DNA from: Terriglobia bacterium
GTDB taxonomy: Bacteria > Acidobacteriota > Terriglobia > Bryobacterales > Bryobacteraceae
Assembly: GCA_020073265.1 (NCBI GenBank)
Contig: JAIQFN010000020.1
Coordinates: 1 to 64,000 of the forward strand
Direction: 5' to 3'
Length of the DNA stretch: 64,000 nt
Both the position numbers and the translations under genes were made by a program. The notes beneath the pieces were generated by a model. It saw nothing but the letters and a program-made list of their open reading frames with translations. It had not been told where the DNA came from and did not search any database. Shown in pieces: positions 16,284-25,473 of the stretch; the first letter of the stretch is position 1; each line of letters starts with the position of its first letter.

Positions 16284-17534
16284 ATGCCGGCTGCACTCGA
16301 AAAAACTTCTCTCGACAAAGGCAAGATCAAGGTTCTGCTGCTCGAAGGCGTTCATTCGAGCGGAGTGGAAGCCTTCCGGCGGGATGGCTACACGAATATC
16401 GAGCTGCATCCCAAAGCGCTGCCTGAAGCCAAGCTGGCGGCTTCGATTAAAGACGCCTACATCATCGGCATACGCTCGGCCACGCAGCTCACGCGCAAAA
16501 TATTCGATCAGGCTCCCAAGCTGATCGCGGTGGGCTGCTTCTGCATCGGCACCAACCAGGTGGATCTGGACGCCGCCCAGGAGCACGGCGTCCCGGTGTT
16601 CAATGCGCCGTTCTCCAACACCCGCAGCGTGGCCGAGCTAGTGCTGGCCGAGATCATCCTGCTGCTGCGCGGCATTCCGTCGCGCAACGCTAGCGCCCAT
16701 CGCGGCGTGTGGGTGAAGAGCGCGGCCGGATCTTATGAAGTTCGCGGCAAGTGCCTCGGCATCGTCGGCTACGGGCATATCGGGACACAGGTGGGCCTGC
16801 TGGCCGAGTCGCTCGGCATGCAGGTGATCTACTACGACGTCGAAACCAAGCTGGCGCTGGGCAACGCTCGCGCCACTTCCTCGCTCGACGCGCTGCTCGA
16901 AGCCGCCGACGTGGTGACCTTGCATGTCCCGGAAACGCCGCAGACGCATCGCATGATCGGACGCGATCAACTGGCTGGCATGAAACCGGGCGCGCAACTG
17001 ATCAATGCGTCGCGCGGAACCGTGGTGGACATCGACGCGCTGGTGGAGGCGCTCCAATCCAAGCACCTGGGCGGCGCGGGGATGGACGTGTTCCCGGTGG
17101 AGCCGAAATCGGCGGGCGAGGAGTTTGTCTCGCCGCTGCGCGGTATGGACAACGTGCTGCTGACCCCGCACGTGGGAGGCAGCACCGAAGAGGCGCAGCA
17201 GAACATCGGCGTCGAGGTGGCTGAGAAGCTGATCAAGTACAGCAACAACGGCTCATCGCTGAGCGCCGTGAATTTTCCCGAGGTGTCGCTGCCCGAACAT
17301 CCCGGCCAGCATCGGCTCCTGCACATCCATCGCAACCAGCCGGGCGTGCTCTCGGCCATCAATGCCGTCTTCTCCGACCGGCAGATCAACGTCGCCGGCC
17401 AGTACCTGCAGACCAACGCCAAGATCGGCTACGTGGTGATCGATGTGGAGACGCGGGAACCGGGGGCTTCGCTCAAGGTCAAGCGCCGGCTGGAGTCGGT
17501 GCCGGGCACCATCCGAACGCGCATTCTCTACTGA
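16284..17534 (+). CDS. serA: D-3-phosphoglycerate dehydrogenase
   Basis: 416-aa enzyme for the first step of serine synthesis, oxidising 3-phosphoglycerate with NAD. Rossmann fold GIVGYGHIGTQVG, catalytic region NASRGTVVD and LTPHVGGST with the Glu/His pair, and a C-terminal ACT domain (about 345-416: HRNQPGVLSAINAVFS) that usually gives serine feedback. Length matches the short E. coli-type SerA. The chosen ATG gives MPAALEKTS; the open frame extends upstream to 15777, but that part overlaps the DUF3604 gene antisense and looks like a shadow. Confidence 0.95.
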   Translation: MPAALEKTSLDKGKIKVLLLEGVHSSGVEAFRRDGYTNIELHPKALPEAKLAASIKDAYIIGIRSATQLTRKIFDQAPKLIAVGCFCIGTNQVDLDAAQEHGVPVFNAPFSNTRSVAELVLAEIILLLRGIPSRNASAHRGVWVKSAAGSYEVRGKCLGIVGYGHIGTQVGLLAESLGMQVIYYDVETKLALGNARATSSLDALLEAADVVTLHVPETPQTHRMIGRDQLAGMKPGAQLINASRGTVVDIDALVEALQSKHLGGAGMDVFPVEPKSAGEEFVSPLRGMDNVLLTPHVGGSTEEAQQNIGVEVAEKLIKYSNNGSSLSAVNFPEVSLPEHPGQHRLLHIHRNQPGVLSAINAVFSDRQINVAGQYLQTNAKIGYVVIDVETREPGASLKVKRRLESVPGTIRTRILY

Positions 17535-17538
17535 ACGG

Positions 17539-17560
17539 CCCAGCCTTTCCGAGGGCTGGG
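17539..17560 (+). terminator. Hairpin after serA
   Basis: CCCAGCC (17539-17545) pairs with GGCTGGG (17554-17560) across an 8-base loop, starting 5 bases after the serA stop. No T-run follows, so it may be a rho-assisted or stabilising hairpin rather than a true intrinsic terminator. Confidence 0.4.
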
Positions 17561-17747
17561 GTCTGAGCGCGACCTACTGTTTTGTGCGGAATCCGCCGAT
17601 AGGTAGGGTGTCTGTCTTAGCAGGTCATACAGGAGAGGACCTACGTCCACGACCGCACATCTAACTGAAGCCACGCCGCTGGCGCCTGAAGCCGTAACGC
17701 TTGAGACCGAAACCGGTACTGTTGCCAGGTCGCGCAAAGGTGTATTC

Positions 17748-18143
17748 GTGGGGTTTGCAGGCACCGTTGTCTTCGGTTTGGCGTTGTCCGGCTGGTACCT
17801 GGGCAATCGCATCGTAGCGGCGGATGCAACGCGTGTCGTGACCGCGGCGCCAACCCCGCTGCCCGCCATTCCAGCACAGCCGGTTGCGCAGCAGCCTCCG
17901 GTCGAGGACACTACGCCCGCCCCTCCGGAGCTGTATCTAGAGATGGCGGCGCTCGGTTCGAAGCGGGATATGAACTACATCGAGAAGCTGCATTCCCAAG
18001 GTTTCCACGCCTACCTGGAGATCAATCCCGGCGACGCTACCGGATGCATCCTGATCGGCCCGTACGCCGAGGCTAGCGAGCGCAGCCGGGCGCGGCGAAA
18101 GCTGTCCGCGGCGGGCGTGCTGGCGATTGAAACCACCCGTTAG
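17748..18143 (+). CDS. SPOR-like single-pass membrane protein (start uncertain)
   Basis: 131 aa from GTG 17748, but this start cuts into the membrane helix (VGFAGTVVFGLALSGWYLG). The open frame extends back to 17607 and encodes a plausible cytosolic N-terminus (TSTTAHLTEATPLAPEAV). No ATG, GTG or TTG exists there; an AGGAGAGG at 17631-17638 sits 4 bases before ACG 17643. After the helix come a Pro/Ala linker and a C-terminal SPOR-like domain (about 62-131: LYLEMAALGSKRDMNYIEKL, then GCILIGPYAEASERSRARRKL). SPOR domains bind denuded peptidoglycan in division proteins; that role is inferred. Confidence 0.68.
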   Translation: MGFAGTVVFGLALSGWYLGNRIVAADATRVVTAAPTPLPAIPAQPVAQQPPVEDTTPAPPELYLEMAALGSKRDMNYIEKLHSQGFHAYLEINPGDATGCILIGPYAEASERSRARRKLSAAGVLAIETTR

Positions 18144-18874
18144 CGCCGCTTGACCGCGAACTCCGCGCGGCATCCTCGATCCACCCAGATTCCACGCTGG
18201 TCCCAGCCCCAGGTTTCGCCCTGGCGGCACGGGCTGCCGCTGATCTGCCGGACCATCCGGACGTCGCGATCGCGCGTGTCGGCGTCGCAGTAGACGCGTT
18301 CACCGTGGTTTGAGGAACAAGTGATGGTGGCTCCGCGGTCGCGATTTCGATCACGGTCCCGGTTCGCATCGCGATCCCAGTCCCAGTTCCGCCCGGCCAC
18401 CCGCCGGAACAGGAAGCGCTGGTTGGAATCACCATTCAGATCGTAAACTTGAATGCGCGCGCCGTCCCGATTGGTGCCGTCCGGAACATCCAGCGTTCTT
18501 CCCAGACGCGACCTGATGAGAGCGTTGCCGTCCTTGCCGGGTTCGATCCGCCACTGCTGCGTCTCACCGCCGTTGAACGGCGTTCCACGCACCGGCTCGT
18601 TTTTTTGACCGCCGCCGGAATCCAGCGCGTTGCCGTTCATCCCGTTGCGCAGGTAGACAAATCCGTCCGGCGCGGGCCGGATGTCCCAAGTCTGGTTGTC
18701 GGTGCCGCGCGAAGAGAATTGAATGACGCTGGTCTGATCGTTGCGGTCGAGATCCAGCACTTTTCCGGATTTCAGATTCGTGATCTCGTATCGCCCCGGC
18801 CCTTGAAATCCGCCCTGGCCCAAGAGCGGCCAGCTCAGCAACCCGAACGTGAACACTCGTGCAATTGGAACCAT
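18140..18874 (-). CDS. Secreted ricin-type lectin / DUF3011 protein
   Basis: 244-aa exported protein with an N-terminal signal peptide (MVPIARVFTFGLLSWPLLGQ). Residues 25-155 form a ricin-type beta-trefoil (GRYEITNLKSGKVLDLD, then QTWDI.P and QQWRIEP, QRFLF repeats), a carbohydrate-binding fold. A short Asp/Arg/Asn-rich linker (about 160-180) leads to a C-terminal DUF3011 domain with conserved Cys and SPCRQGETWGWDQRGIWVD. It probably binds glycans outside the cell; ligand unknown. It converges with the SPOR gene and overlaps its stop by 4 bases. Confidence 0.82.
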   Translation of the reverse strand: MVPIARVFTFGLLSWPLLGQGGFQGPGRYEITNLKSGKVLDLDRNDQTSVIQFSSRGTDNQTWDIRPAPDGFVYLRNGMNGNALDSGGGQKNEPVRGTPFNGGETQQWRIEPGKDGNALIRSRLGRTLDVPDGTNRDGARIQVYDLNGDSNQRFLFRRVAGRNWDWDRDANRDRDRNRDRGATITCSSNHGERVYCDADTRDRDVRMVRQISGSPCRQGETWGWDQRGIWVDRGCRAEFAVKRR

Positions 18875-18951
18875 GCTGTCCTCCCCACTCGGGCACTATC
18901 GTACCTCGGCTGACGGGCTGTCGGCTGCGGGGTGCGGTCTAATGGTATTGA

Positions 18952-21900
18952 GTGAACCCGATTCCTGAGATGCAAGCTACTCCTCTGTCCGGATTCGACC
19001 CGCTGGTGGCCGAATGGTTCATCGCTCGTTTCGCCTGCGCGACCGAGCCGCAGCTGCTCGGCTGGCCCGAAATTCGCGCCGGGCGCAACATTCTGATTTC
19101 GGCACCGACCGGATCGGGCAAGACGCTGGCTGCGTTCCTGATCTGTCTGGATCGGCTGGTCCGCGCCGCCCGCCTGGGCGAGCTGCCTAACGAAACCGAA
19201 GTAGTGTACGTGTCGCCGCTCAAGGCTTTGAGCAACGACGTTCACAAGAACCTGGAAATTCCGCTTGCGGAGATAGCTCAGCTTGCGGCACGGCAAGGCA
19301 TCCCACTCGCGCCGATTCGCACCGCGGTCCGCACCGGCGACACGCCCGCCTCCGAGCGGCAGCAGATGGGCAAGCAGCGGCCGCACATTCTGGTTACCAC
19401 GCCCGAATCGCTCTACATTTTGCTGACCGCCGAGAAGTCGCGCCAGATGCTGCGCACGACGCGTACGGTGATCGTCGACGAGATCCACGCAGTCGCCGAC
19501 GACAAGCGCGGCTCGCACCTGGCGCTCTCACTGGCGCGCCTGGACGCCCTGGCAGGCGAGCATGGGAAGCCTCAGCGCATCGGGCTATCCGCCACGGTGA
19601 AGCCGATCGAGGAGGTGGCGCAGTTCCTGGCATCGGACGCGCGCATCGTCAATATCGGTCATCGCCGCGAGATGGAGTTGGCGGTGGAGGTTCCGCGCGA
19701 CGAGCTCGGCCCGGTGGCGAGCAACGAAATGTGGGCCGAGATCTACGATCGCGTCGCGGAGCTGATTCTGTCGCACCGCACCACGCTGGTGTTCGTCAAT
19801 ACGCGCCGCCTGGCCGAGCGTGTGGCGCACGCACTCGGAGAACGGCTGGGCGAGAACATAGTGCTGCCCCATCATGGCAGCCTCTCGCGCGCGCTGCGTT
19901 TAAACGCGGAAGCGCGCTTGAAGAACGGCGAGCTACGAGCCGTGGTTGCGACAGCTTCGCTCGAGCTGGGCATCGATATCGGCTCGGTAGATCTGGTGTG
20001 CCAGATCGGATCGCCTCGGTCCATCGCTGTGGCTCTGCAGCGCGTGGGCCGCTCGGGGCACTGGATCGGGGCCAGGCCGCACGGCCGCCTGTTCGCCACC
20101 ACGCGCGACGAGTTGATCGAGTGCGCCGCGCTGGTTCGCGCCATCCGCACTGGCGACCTGGATCGGCTCGAAATCCCGACCGCGCCGCTCGACATTCTGG
20201 CCCAGCAGATCGTGGCCGAGACCGCCGCGCGCGATTGCAGCGAGGACGAGCTGTACGAACTGGTTCGCACGACGTATCCGTATCGCAATCTGGAGCGCTC
20301 GATTTTCGATGGGATCGTCAGCATGCTATCGGACGGAATCACGACGCAGCGTGGCCGCAGCGGTGCGTTCCTGCATCGCGATCAGGTGAATGGGCGCGTG
20401 CGCGGCCGGCGTGGTGCGCGATTGGCGGCCATCACTTCGGGCGGGGCAATACCCGACACGGCCCAGTACGCCGTGGTGGCCGAGCCCGACGGCAAAGTGG
20501 TCGGCTCGTTGGACGAGGATTTCGCGGTCGAAAGTCTGGCCGGCGACACGTTCCTGCTGGGAACGAATTCGTGGCGCATCAAGCGCATCGAGCCGGGCCG
20601 CGTACGAGTGGAGGACGCGCATGGAGCGCCGCCTTCGGTGCCGTTCTGGAATGGCGAAGCGCCGGGGCGCACTTTGGAGCTGTCGCGCGCGGTGTCGGAT
20701 GTCCGCCAGGAGATCGCTCGGGATCCGAACCGGGCCGCGACGTTCTTGACCACCGAATGCGGGCTTTGCGACGCGGGCGCCCGGCAGGCCGTCGCTTACG
20801 TTCAGGCGGGCGCAGCATCGCTGAATGCCCTGCCCTCGCAGGACACGGTGATCGCCGAGCGATTCTTCGACGAGGCCGGTGGGATGCAGCTCGTCCTGCA
20901 CGCGCCCTTTGGCTCGCGGATCAATCGCGCCTGGGGCCTGGCGCTGCGCAAACGCTTCTGCCGGTCTTTCAATTTCGAGCTGCAGGCCGCCGCCACCGAC
21001 AACGGTATCAACATCTCGCTCACCGAGCAGCACGCCTTTCCGCTCGAGCTGGTCTTTGAGTTTTTGAAGACCCAAACCGTGGAGCACGTGCTGACCCAGG
21101 CATTGCTGGACGCGCCGATGTTCACTGCGCGCTGGCGTTGGAATGCGTCGCGGGCGCTTGCGATCCTGCGCTTCTCCGGAGGCCGCAAGGTTCCGCCGCC
21201 CATCCAGCGCATGCGCTCCGACGATCTGCTGGCTTCGGTTTTTCCTGATCAAGTCGCGTGCGCCGAGAATCTCACGGGTGAACCCAGGATCCCGGATCAT
21301 CCGCTGGTCAATGAGACCATCGACAATTGTCTGCACGAGGCCATGGACATCGAGGGTCTCAAGGCGATACTGGAGGGCTTCGAATCGGGCCGTATCCGCA
21401 AGGTTGCCATCGATACGGCGGAGCCGTCAGTGTTCTCGCACGAAATTCTGAACGCCAACCCGTACGCCTATCTCGACGATGCACCGCTCGAGGAACGGCG
21501 GGCGCGCGCCGTGCAATTGCGTCGCACGCTGCGAGCCGACGTGGCCGGTGGCGCGGGCATTCTGGATCCGGCCGCGATCGCGCAAGTAGCCGCCGAGTCC
21601 TGGCCGGACGTTCGAAATGCCGATGAACTGCACGACGCGCTGCTTACGTTGATCACGCTCCCGCCGGCCTCGGAATGGCAGGCGTTCTTCGATGAACTCA
21701 TGGGTGCCGGTCGCGCGCGCGTCACCGAGCGTGAGGGCAAGCTGTTTTGGGTGGCGGTCGAGCGATTCGATCTGCGCGACGAAGTGCTTCCCACGGTGCG
21801 CGGCTGGATGGAGTCGTTAGGTCCAGTTACTGCCGGCACGCTGGGCGCGACGCTCGCTTTCCCGGGCGACGCGATCGAAGCGGCGCTGTTGCAGCTTGAA

Positions 21901-23007
21901 TCGGAAGGCCAGGTCATGCGGGGGCGCTTCAATTCGCAGCTCGCCGCGGATGAGACCCAATGGTGCAATCGCCGCATCCTGGCGCGCATCCATCGCCTGA
22001 CGCTGGGACAGCTTCGCCGCGAGATCGAGCCGGTGACGGCGGCTCAATTCCAGCAGTTCCTGTATCGCTGGCAGCATGTGTTGCCGGGCAGCCGCCTGCA
22101 CGGGATCGATGGCACGCTGCAAATCATCAAACAGCTTCAGGGGTATGAAATTTCGGCGGCGGCCTGGGAGCCGGATGTGCTGGCGCAGCGCGTCGCCCAC
22201 TATGAACCGGAGTTTCTGGATCAGTTGTGCCTGGCGGGTGAAGTGATGTGGGCGCGGTTGTCGCCGCATCCGGCCTTTGAAGTCCCCGAACCTCGCCGCG
22301 TGCGGCCGACACGAACGGCGCCCATCGCGATTTTCTTGCGCGAGAGTACGGACTGGCTTGCTCCGATGGCCTCGGGAGCCACGCCAGTGTTTTCTCACGC
22401 GGCCCGCGACGTGCTGACGCAACTGGAGCAGCGCGGCGCATCGTTTTTCGCCGATCTGGTCCGAGGTACGGGTCGTCTGGCGAGCGAAGTCGAAGACGGG
22501 CTCTGGGAGTTGGTGGCCGCTGGCTTAGTGACCGCCGACGGGTTCGAGAATCTTCGCGCGCTGGTTGACCCGAAGCGCCGCCGCGGCGAGGGCCGAGGAA
22601 AACACTCACGGCCACGGCACGCCGCGGGACGGTGGGCGCTGGTTCGCCACGCCGCCAACGCATCGGCGCCCGAAGCCCGCCCGGCATTCTTCGCCGATCA
22701 ACTGCTGGCGCGCTGGGGCGTCGTTTTTCGCGACCTGTTGGCCCGCGAATCGCTGGCGCCGCCCTGGCGCGACCTGCTTCCGGTGCTGCGCCGCAAAGAA
22801 GCGCAAGGCGAAATTCGCGGCGGCCGATTCGTGGCCGGCTTCAGCGGCGAACAATTCGCTCGTCCGGAAGCTCTCGAACTCCTGCGCGCCGTCCGCCGCT
22901 CGGACGCCGCCGAACAGCCTAACATTCCGAACTCAGACCCTCTGAACCTGGCCGGCATCATCATGCCAGGCCCCCGCGTCAGCACCCTGCTCCGCCGAGT
23001 GATCTAG
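18952..23007 (+). CDS. Lhr-type large DEAD/DEAH helicase
   Basis: 1351-aa ATP-dependent helicase. Motif I APTGSGKT, motif Ib TTPESLY, DEIH box (VDEIHAV), motif III LSATV, then the second RecA domain with LELGIDIG and QRVGRSGHW. A winged-helix and DUF4635/Lhr-CTD-like C-terminal half (about 870-1351) follows, as in full-length bacterial Lhr, which translocates 3' to 5' on DNA and is linked to repair. GTG start at 18952; an in-frame ATG at 18970 is possible. Monocistronic and convergent with priA. Confidence 0.92.
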   Translation: MNPIPEMQATPLSGFDPLVAEWFIARFACATEPQLLGWPEIRAGRNILISAPTGSGKTLAAFLICLDRLVRAARLGELPNETEVVYVSPLKALSNDVHKNLEIPLAEIAQLAARQGIPLAPIRTAVRTGDTPASERQQMGKQRPHILVTTPESLYILLTAEKSRQMLRTTRTVIVDEIHAVADDKRGSHLALSLARLDALAGEHGKPQRIGLSATVKPIEEVAQFLASDARIVNIGHRREMELAVEVPRDELGPVASNEMWAEIYDRVAELILSHRTTLVFVNTRRLAERVAHALGERLGENIVLPHHGSLSRALRLNAEARLKNGELRAVVATASLELGIDIGSVDLVCQIGSPRSIAVALQRVGRSGHWIGARPHGRLFATTRDELIECAALVRAIRTGDLDRLEIPTAPLDILAQQIVAETAARDCSEDELYELVRTTYPYRNLERSIFDGIVSMLSDGITTQRGRSGAFLHRDQVNGRVRGRRGARLAAITSGGAIPDTAQYAVVAEPDGKVVGSLDEDFAVESLAGDTFLLGTNSWRIKRIEPGRVRVEDAHGAPPSVPFWNGEAPGRTLELSRAVSDVRQEIARDPNRAATFLTTECGLCDAGARQAVAYVQAGAASLNALPSQDTVIAERFFDEAGGMQLVLHAPFGSRINRAWGLALRKRFCRSFNFELQAAATDNGINISLTEQHAFPLELVFEFLKTQTVEHVLTQALLDAPMFTARWRWNASRALAILRFSGGRKVPPPIQRMRSDDLLASVFPDQVACAENLTGEPRIPDHPLVNETIDNCLHEAMDIEGLKAILEGFESGRIRKVAIDTAEPSVFSHEILNANPYAYLDDAPLEERRARAVQLRRTLRADVAGGAGILDPAAIAQVAAESWPDVRNADELHDALLTLITLPPASEWQAFFDELMGAGRARVTEREGKLFWVAVERFDLRDEVLPTVRGWMESLGPVTAGTLGATLAFPGDAIEAALLQLESEGQVMRGRFNSQLAADETQWCNRRILARIHRLTLGQLRREIEPVTAAQFQQFLYRWQHVLPGSRLHGIDGTLQIIKQLQGYEISAAAWEPDVLAQRVAHYEPEFLDQLCLAGEVMWARLSPHPAFEVPEPRRVRPTRTAPIAIFLRESTDWLAPMASGATPVFSHAARDVLTQLEQRGASFFADLVRGTGRLASEVEDGLWELVAAGLVTADGFENLRALVDPKRRRGEGRGKHSRPRHAAGRWALVRHAANASAPEARPAFFADQLLARWGVVFRDLLARESLAPPWRDLLPVLRRKEAQGEIRGGRFVAGFSGEQFARPEALELLRAVRRSDAAEQPNIPNSDPLNLAGIIMPGPRVSTLLRRVI

Positions 23008-23034
23008 GCCGTGGCGCGCGCACTCGTGCGTGCC

Positions 23035-23056
23035 GCGTTCACATTCGTGTGAACGC
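23035..23056. terminator. UUCG-loop hairpin between lhr and priA
   Basis: GCGTTCACA (23035-23043) and TGTGAACGC (23048-23056) form a perfect 9-bp stem with loop TTCG, 5 bases beyond the priA stop and 28 beyond the helicase stop. It is well placed for a terminator shared by the convergent genes. No T-run is present. Confidence 0.5.
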
Positions 23057-23061
23057 CTGGC

Positions 23062-25473
23062 TTACAACAACGTCAACGGATCAACGTCAATCACCAGCGC
23101 GGTCGGACCCCACCTCTTCTCCCGCGCAAACTTCTGCAGCTCTCGCAGCGTCTCGTTCAACCGCTTCCGATTCACCGCCTTGATCAAGAGCTGATATCGG
23201 AACTCGCTCTTCAATTTCGGCACAGGCGCCTCGGCCGGTCCCAGCACTTTCAATCCCTCCGGCGCCGGATCCAGCAACCGGCCCAACTCCGCGCTCATCG
23301 CAAGCGCGTCCTCTTGCTTCTGGCTGCGCAGCAAGACATTGGCCAGCGCGCTGAACGGCGGATAGCGCATCAACTTGCGAAACTGAATCTCCTTGGCGTA
23401 AAAGCCCGGGTAGTTTTGCTCGGAAGCGAATCGAATGGCGTAGTGCTCCGGATTGATGGTCTGGATCAGGACGATGCCCGGCAGCTCGCCGCGCCCGGCT
23501 CGCCCGGCCGCCTGTGTCAAAAGCTGGAAGGTGCGTTCGGCGGCGCGGAAGTCGGGCAACCCCAGACCAACGTCCGCCGACACCACGCCCACCAGCGTGA
23601 CGTTCGGAATATCGTGCCCCTTGGCGATCATCTGCGTGCCGACCAGGATGTCGAAATCGCCCTCGCGAAACCCGTGCAGGATGCTCTCGAAATGCCGCTT
23701 GCCGCTGACGGTGTCGCGATCCATGCGCGCGATCCGCGCCTCGGGGAAGTCGCGGTGCAGCTCCTCCTCCACTTTCTCCGACCCGGTCCCGACGAAGTGC
23801 AGATACTCGCTCCCGCACTTCGGACACACCGACGGAACCTTCTGCGCGTAATTGCAGTAGTGGCACAGCATCCGCCGATCGCGCCGATGATAGGTAAGCG
23901 TCACGGCGCAGTTGACGCACTCCACTCGTTCGCCGCAAGAACGGCAGGCCACGAAGCTCGAAAACCCGCGGCGATTGAGCAGCAGCATGGTCTGCTCGCC
24001 GCGCTCCAGACGCTCCCCGATGGTTTCCACTAGCCGGCGCGAGAAGGTGGCGAGCTTGCGCGTCTCCAAAAACTCCTGGCGCATGTCGATCACTTCGACA
24101 TCCGGCATGGGCCGCTGTTCGATGCGTTGTGGCAATTCCAGCAGCTTGTACTTGCCGCGCTCTGTGTTATAACGGCTCTCGAGACTGGGCGTCGCGGATC
24201 CGAGCACAACCACGGCGCCGGCGGCCTGCCCCCGCACAATCGCGACATCGCGCCCGTTGTAGCGAGGCGTTTCCTGCTGTTTGTAACTGTGGTCGTGCTC
24301 TTCGTCCACCACCACCAGCCCGAGATTTCGCACCGGCGCGAATACACCCGAGCGCGTGCCAACCACCACCGTCGCCAGGCCCGCGCGGATGCGGCGCCAC
24401 TGCTCGGAGCGCTCCGCATCGTGAAAGGCCGAATGCAGGATCGCGACTTGGTTGCCGAAGCGGTGAAAGAACTGCCCGGCCATCGCGGGCGTCAGAGCGA
24501 TCTCCGGCACCAGCAACAAGGCGCTGCGCCCGAGCGCCAGACAAGCATCGATGGACTTCAGGTAGACTTCCGTCTTGCCCGAGCCGGTCACGCCTTCGAG
24601 CAGGAAGGTTTGGAATTTCCCGCTCCGCAGCGAGGCTTCGATTTGCTGGTAGGCCTGAAGCTGATGCGGGTTGAGCGTTCTCGCGGGTCCTTCCGAGGCG
24701 AAAACTCCGGTGGGCGCTTCCGGTTCGAGCGCGATCAACCCCCGGCGCGCCAGCGACCGCGCGGCCTGGCTGGCGCCTTTCACGGACGCCTCCAACTGCT
24801 CGAGATTGTGCGTGCCCGGATGCAGCTCGAGAAAGGCGTGCAGCTCGCGCTCGCGCTTGGTCAGCTTGGCGTCGGCCGCGCTGGGAGCCAGCCACGATGC
24901 ACGCAGGCGCGCGGCGGACGCTCGCAAGGGATCGCGCTGCGCTTCGAGATCCTCGACTGCGATGAATCCCTTCTTCTCGAGCGACCGGATCAAGTTCAGG
25001 GCGTTCGGGAGTTTCTTTTGCAGATAAGTCGCCGACAGCGGGCGCGCTTCGAGCATCCGCAGCATCTCCAGCGCCTGGTCGTCGGTGGCGGCGCCCAACA
25101 GAAGCTGGCGCGCGGCGTCGCGACCCGAGTCGGTCAGAGAATACAGCCTGGTCTTGCGCACTTCGCCGGCGAGCGGGATCATGCCGCGCAACACCTCGCC
25201 CAGCGGCGCGCAGTAGTATTCAGAAATCCAGCGGCCGAGCGAAAGCAGCTCGCGATCGAGCACCGGCTCCTCGTCCAGCAACCGCAGCACTTCTTTCACC
25301 GGACCGTCCGGCGCCGCGTCGTGCACCTTGACGACCATACCGGTAAGCTTCCGCGATCCAAACGGAACCAGGACACGGCACCCCACCGCGATGCGATGCC
25401 GCAAAGTTTCGGGCATGCGGTAAGTGAAGCTCTGATCGAGCGGTACCGGCAGGCTGACGTCGCAATAGATCAT
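23062..25473 (-). CDS. priA: Primosomal replication restart helicase PriA
   Basis: 803-aa helicase that reloads the replisome at stalled forks. N-terminal DNA-binding domain (CDVSLPVPLDQSFTY), Walker A GVTGSGKTEVY, DEEH box (VVDEEHDHSYKQ), and the zinc-binding Cys region between the RecA lobes (CRSCGERVECVNC, then CHYCNYA and CPKCGS), followed by the GTQMIAKGHD and QAAGRAGR motifs. Somewhat longer than the E. coli protein because of an insertion after the N-terminal domain. Its ATG overlaps the xylB stop by 4 bases, so the two genes form a coupled pair. Confidence 0.96.
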   Translation of the reverse strand: MIYCDVSLPVPLDQSFTYRMPETLRHRIAVGCRVLVPFGSRKLTGMVVKVHDAAPDGPVKEVLRLLDEEPVLDRELLSLGRWISEYYCAPLGEVLRGMIPLAGEVRKTRLYSLTDSGRDAARQLLLGAATDDQALEMLRMLEARPLSATYLQKKLPNALNLIRSLEKKGFIAVEDLEAQRDPLRASAARLRASWLAPSAADAKLTKRERELHAFLELHPGTHNLEQLEASVKGASQAARSLARRGLIALEPEAPTGVFASEGPARTLNPHQLQAYQQIEASLRSGKFQTFLLEGVTGSGKTEVYLKSIDACLALGRSALLLVPEIALTPAMAGQFFHRFGNQVAILHSAFHDAERSEQWRRIRAGLATVVVGTRSGVFAPVRNLGLVVVDEEHDHSYKQQETPRYNGRDVAIVRGQAAGAVVVLGSATPSLESRYNTERGKYKLLELPQRIEQRPMPDVEVIDMRQEFLETRKLATFSRRLVETIGERLERGEQTMLLLNRRGFSSFVACRSCGERVECVNCAVTLTYHRRDRRMLCHYCNYAQKVPSVCPKCGSEYLHFVGTGSEKVEEELHRDFPEARIARMDRDTVSGKRHFESILHGFREGDFDILVGTQMIAKGHDIPNVTLVGVVSADVGLGLPDFRAAERTFQLLTQAAGRAGRGELPGIVLIQTINPEHYAIRFASEQNYPGFYAKEIQFRKLMRYPPFSALANVLLRSQKQEDALAMSAELGRLLDPAPEGLKVLGPAEAPVPKLKSEFRYQLLIKAVNRKRLNETLRELQKFAREKRWGPTALVIDVDPLTLL

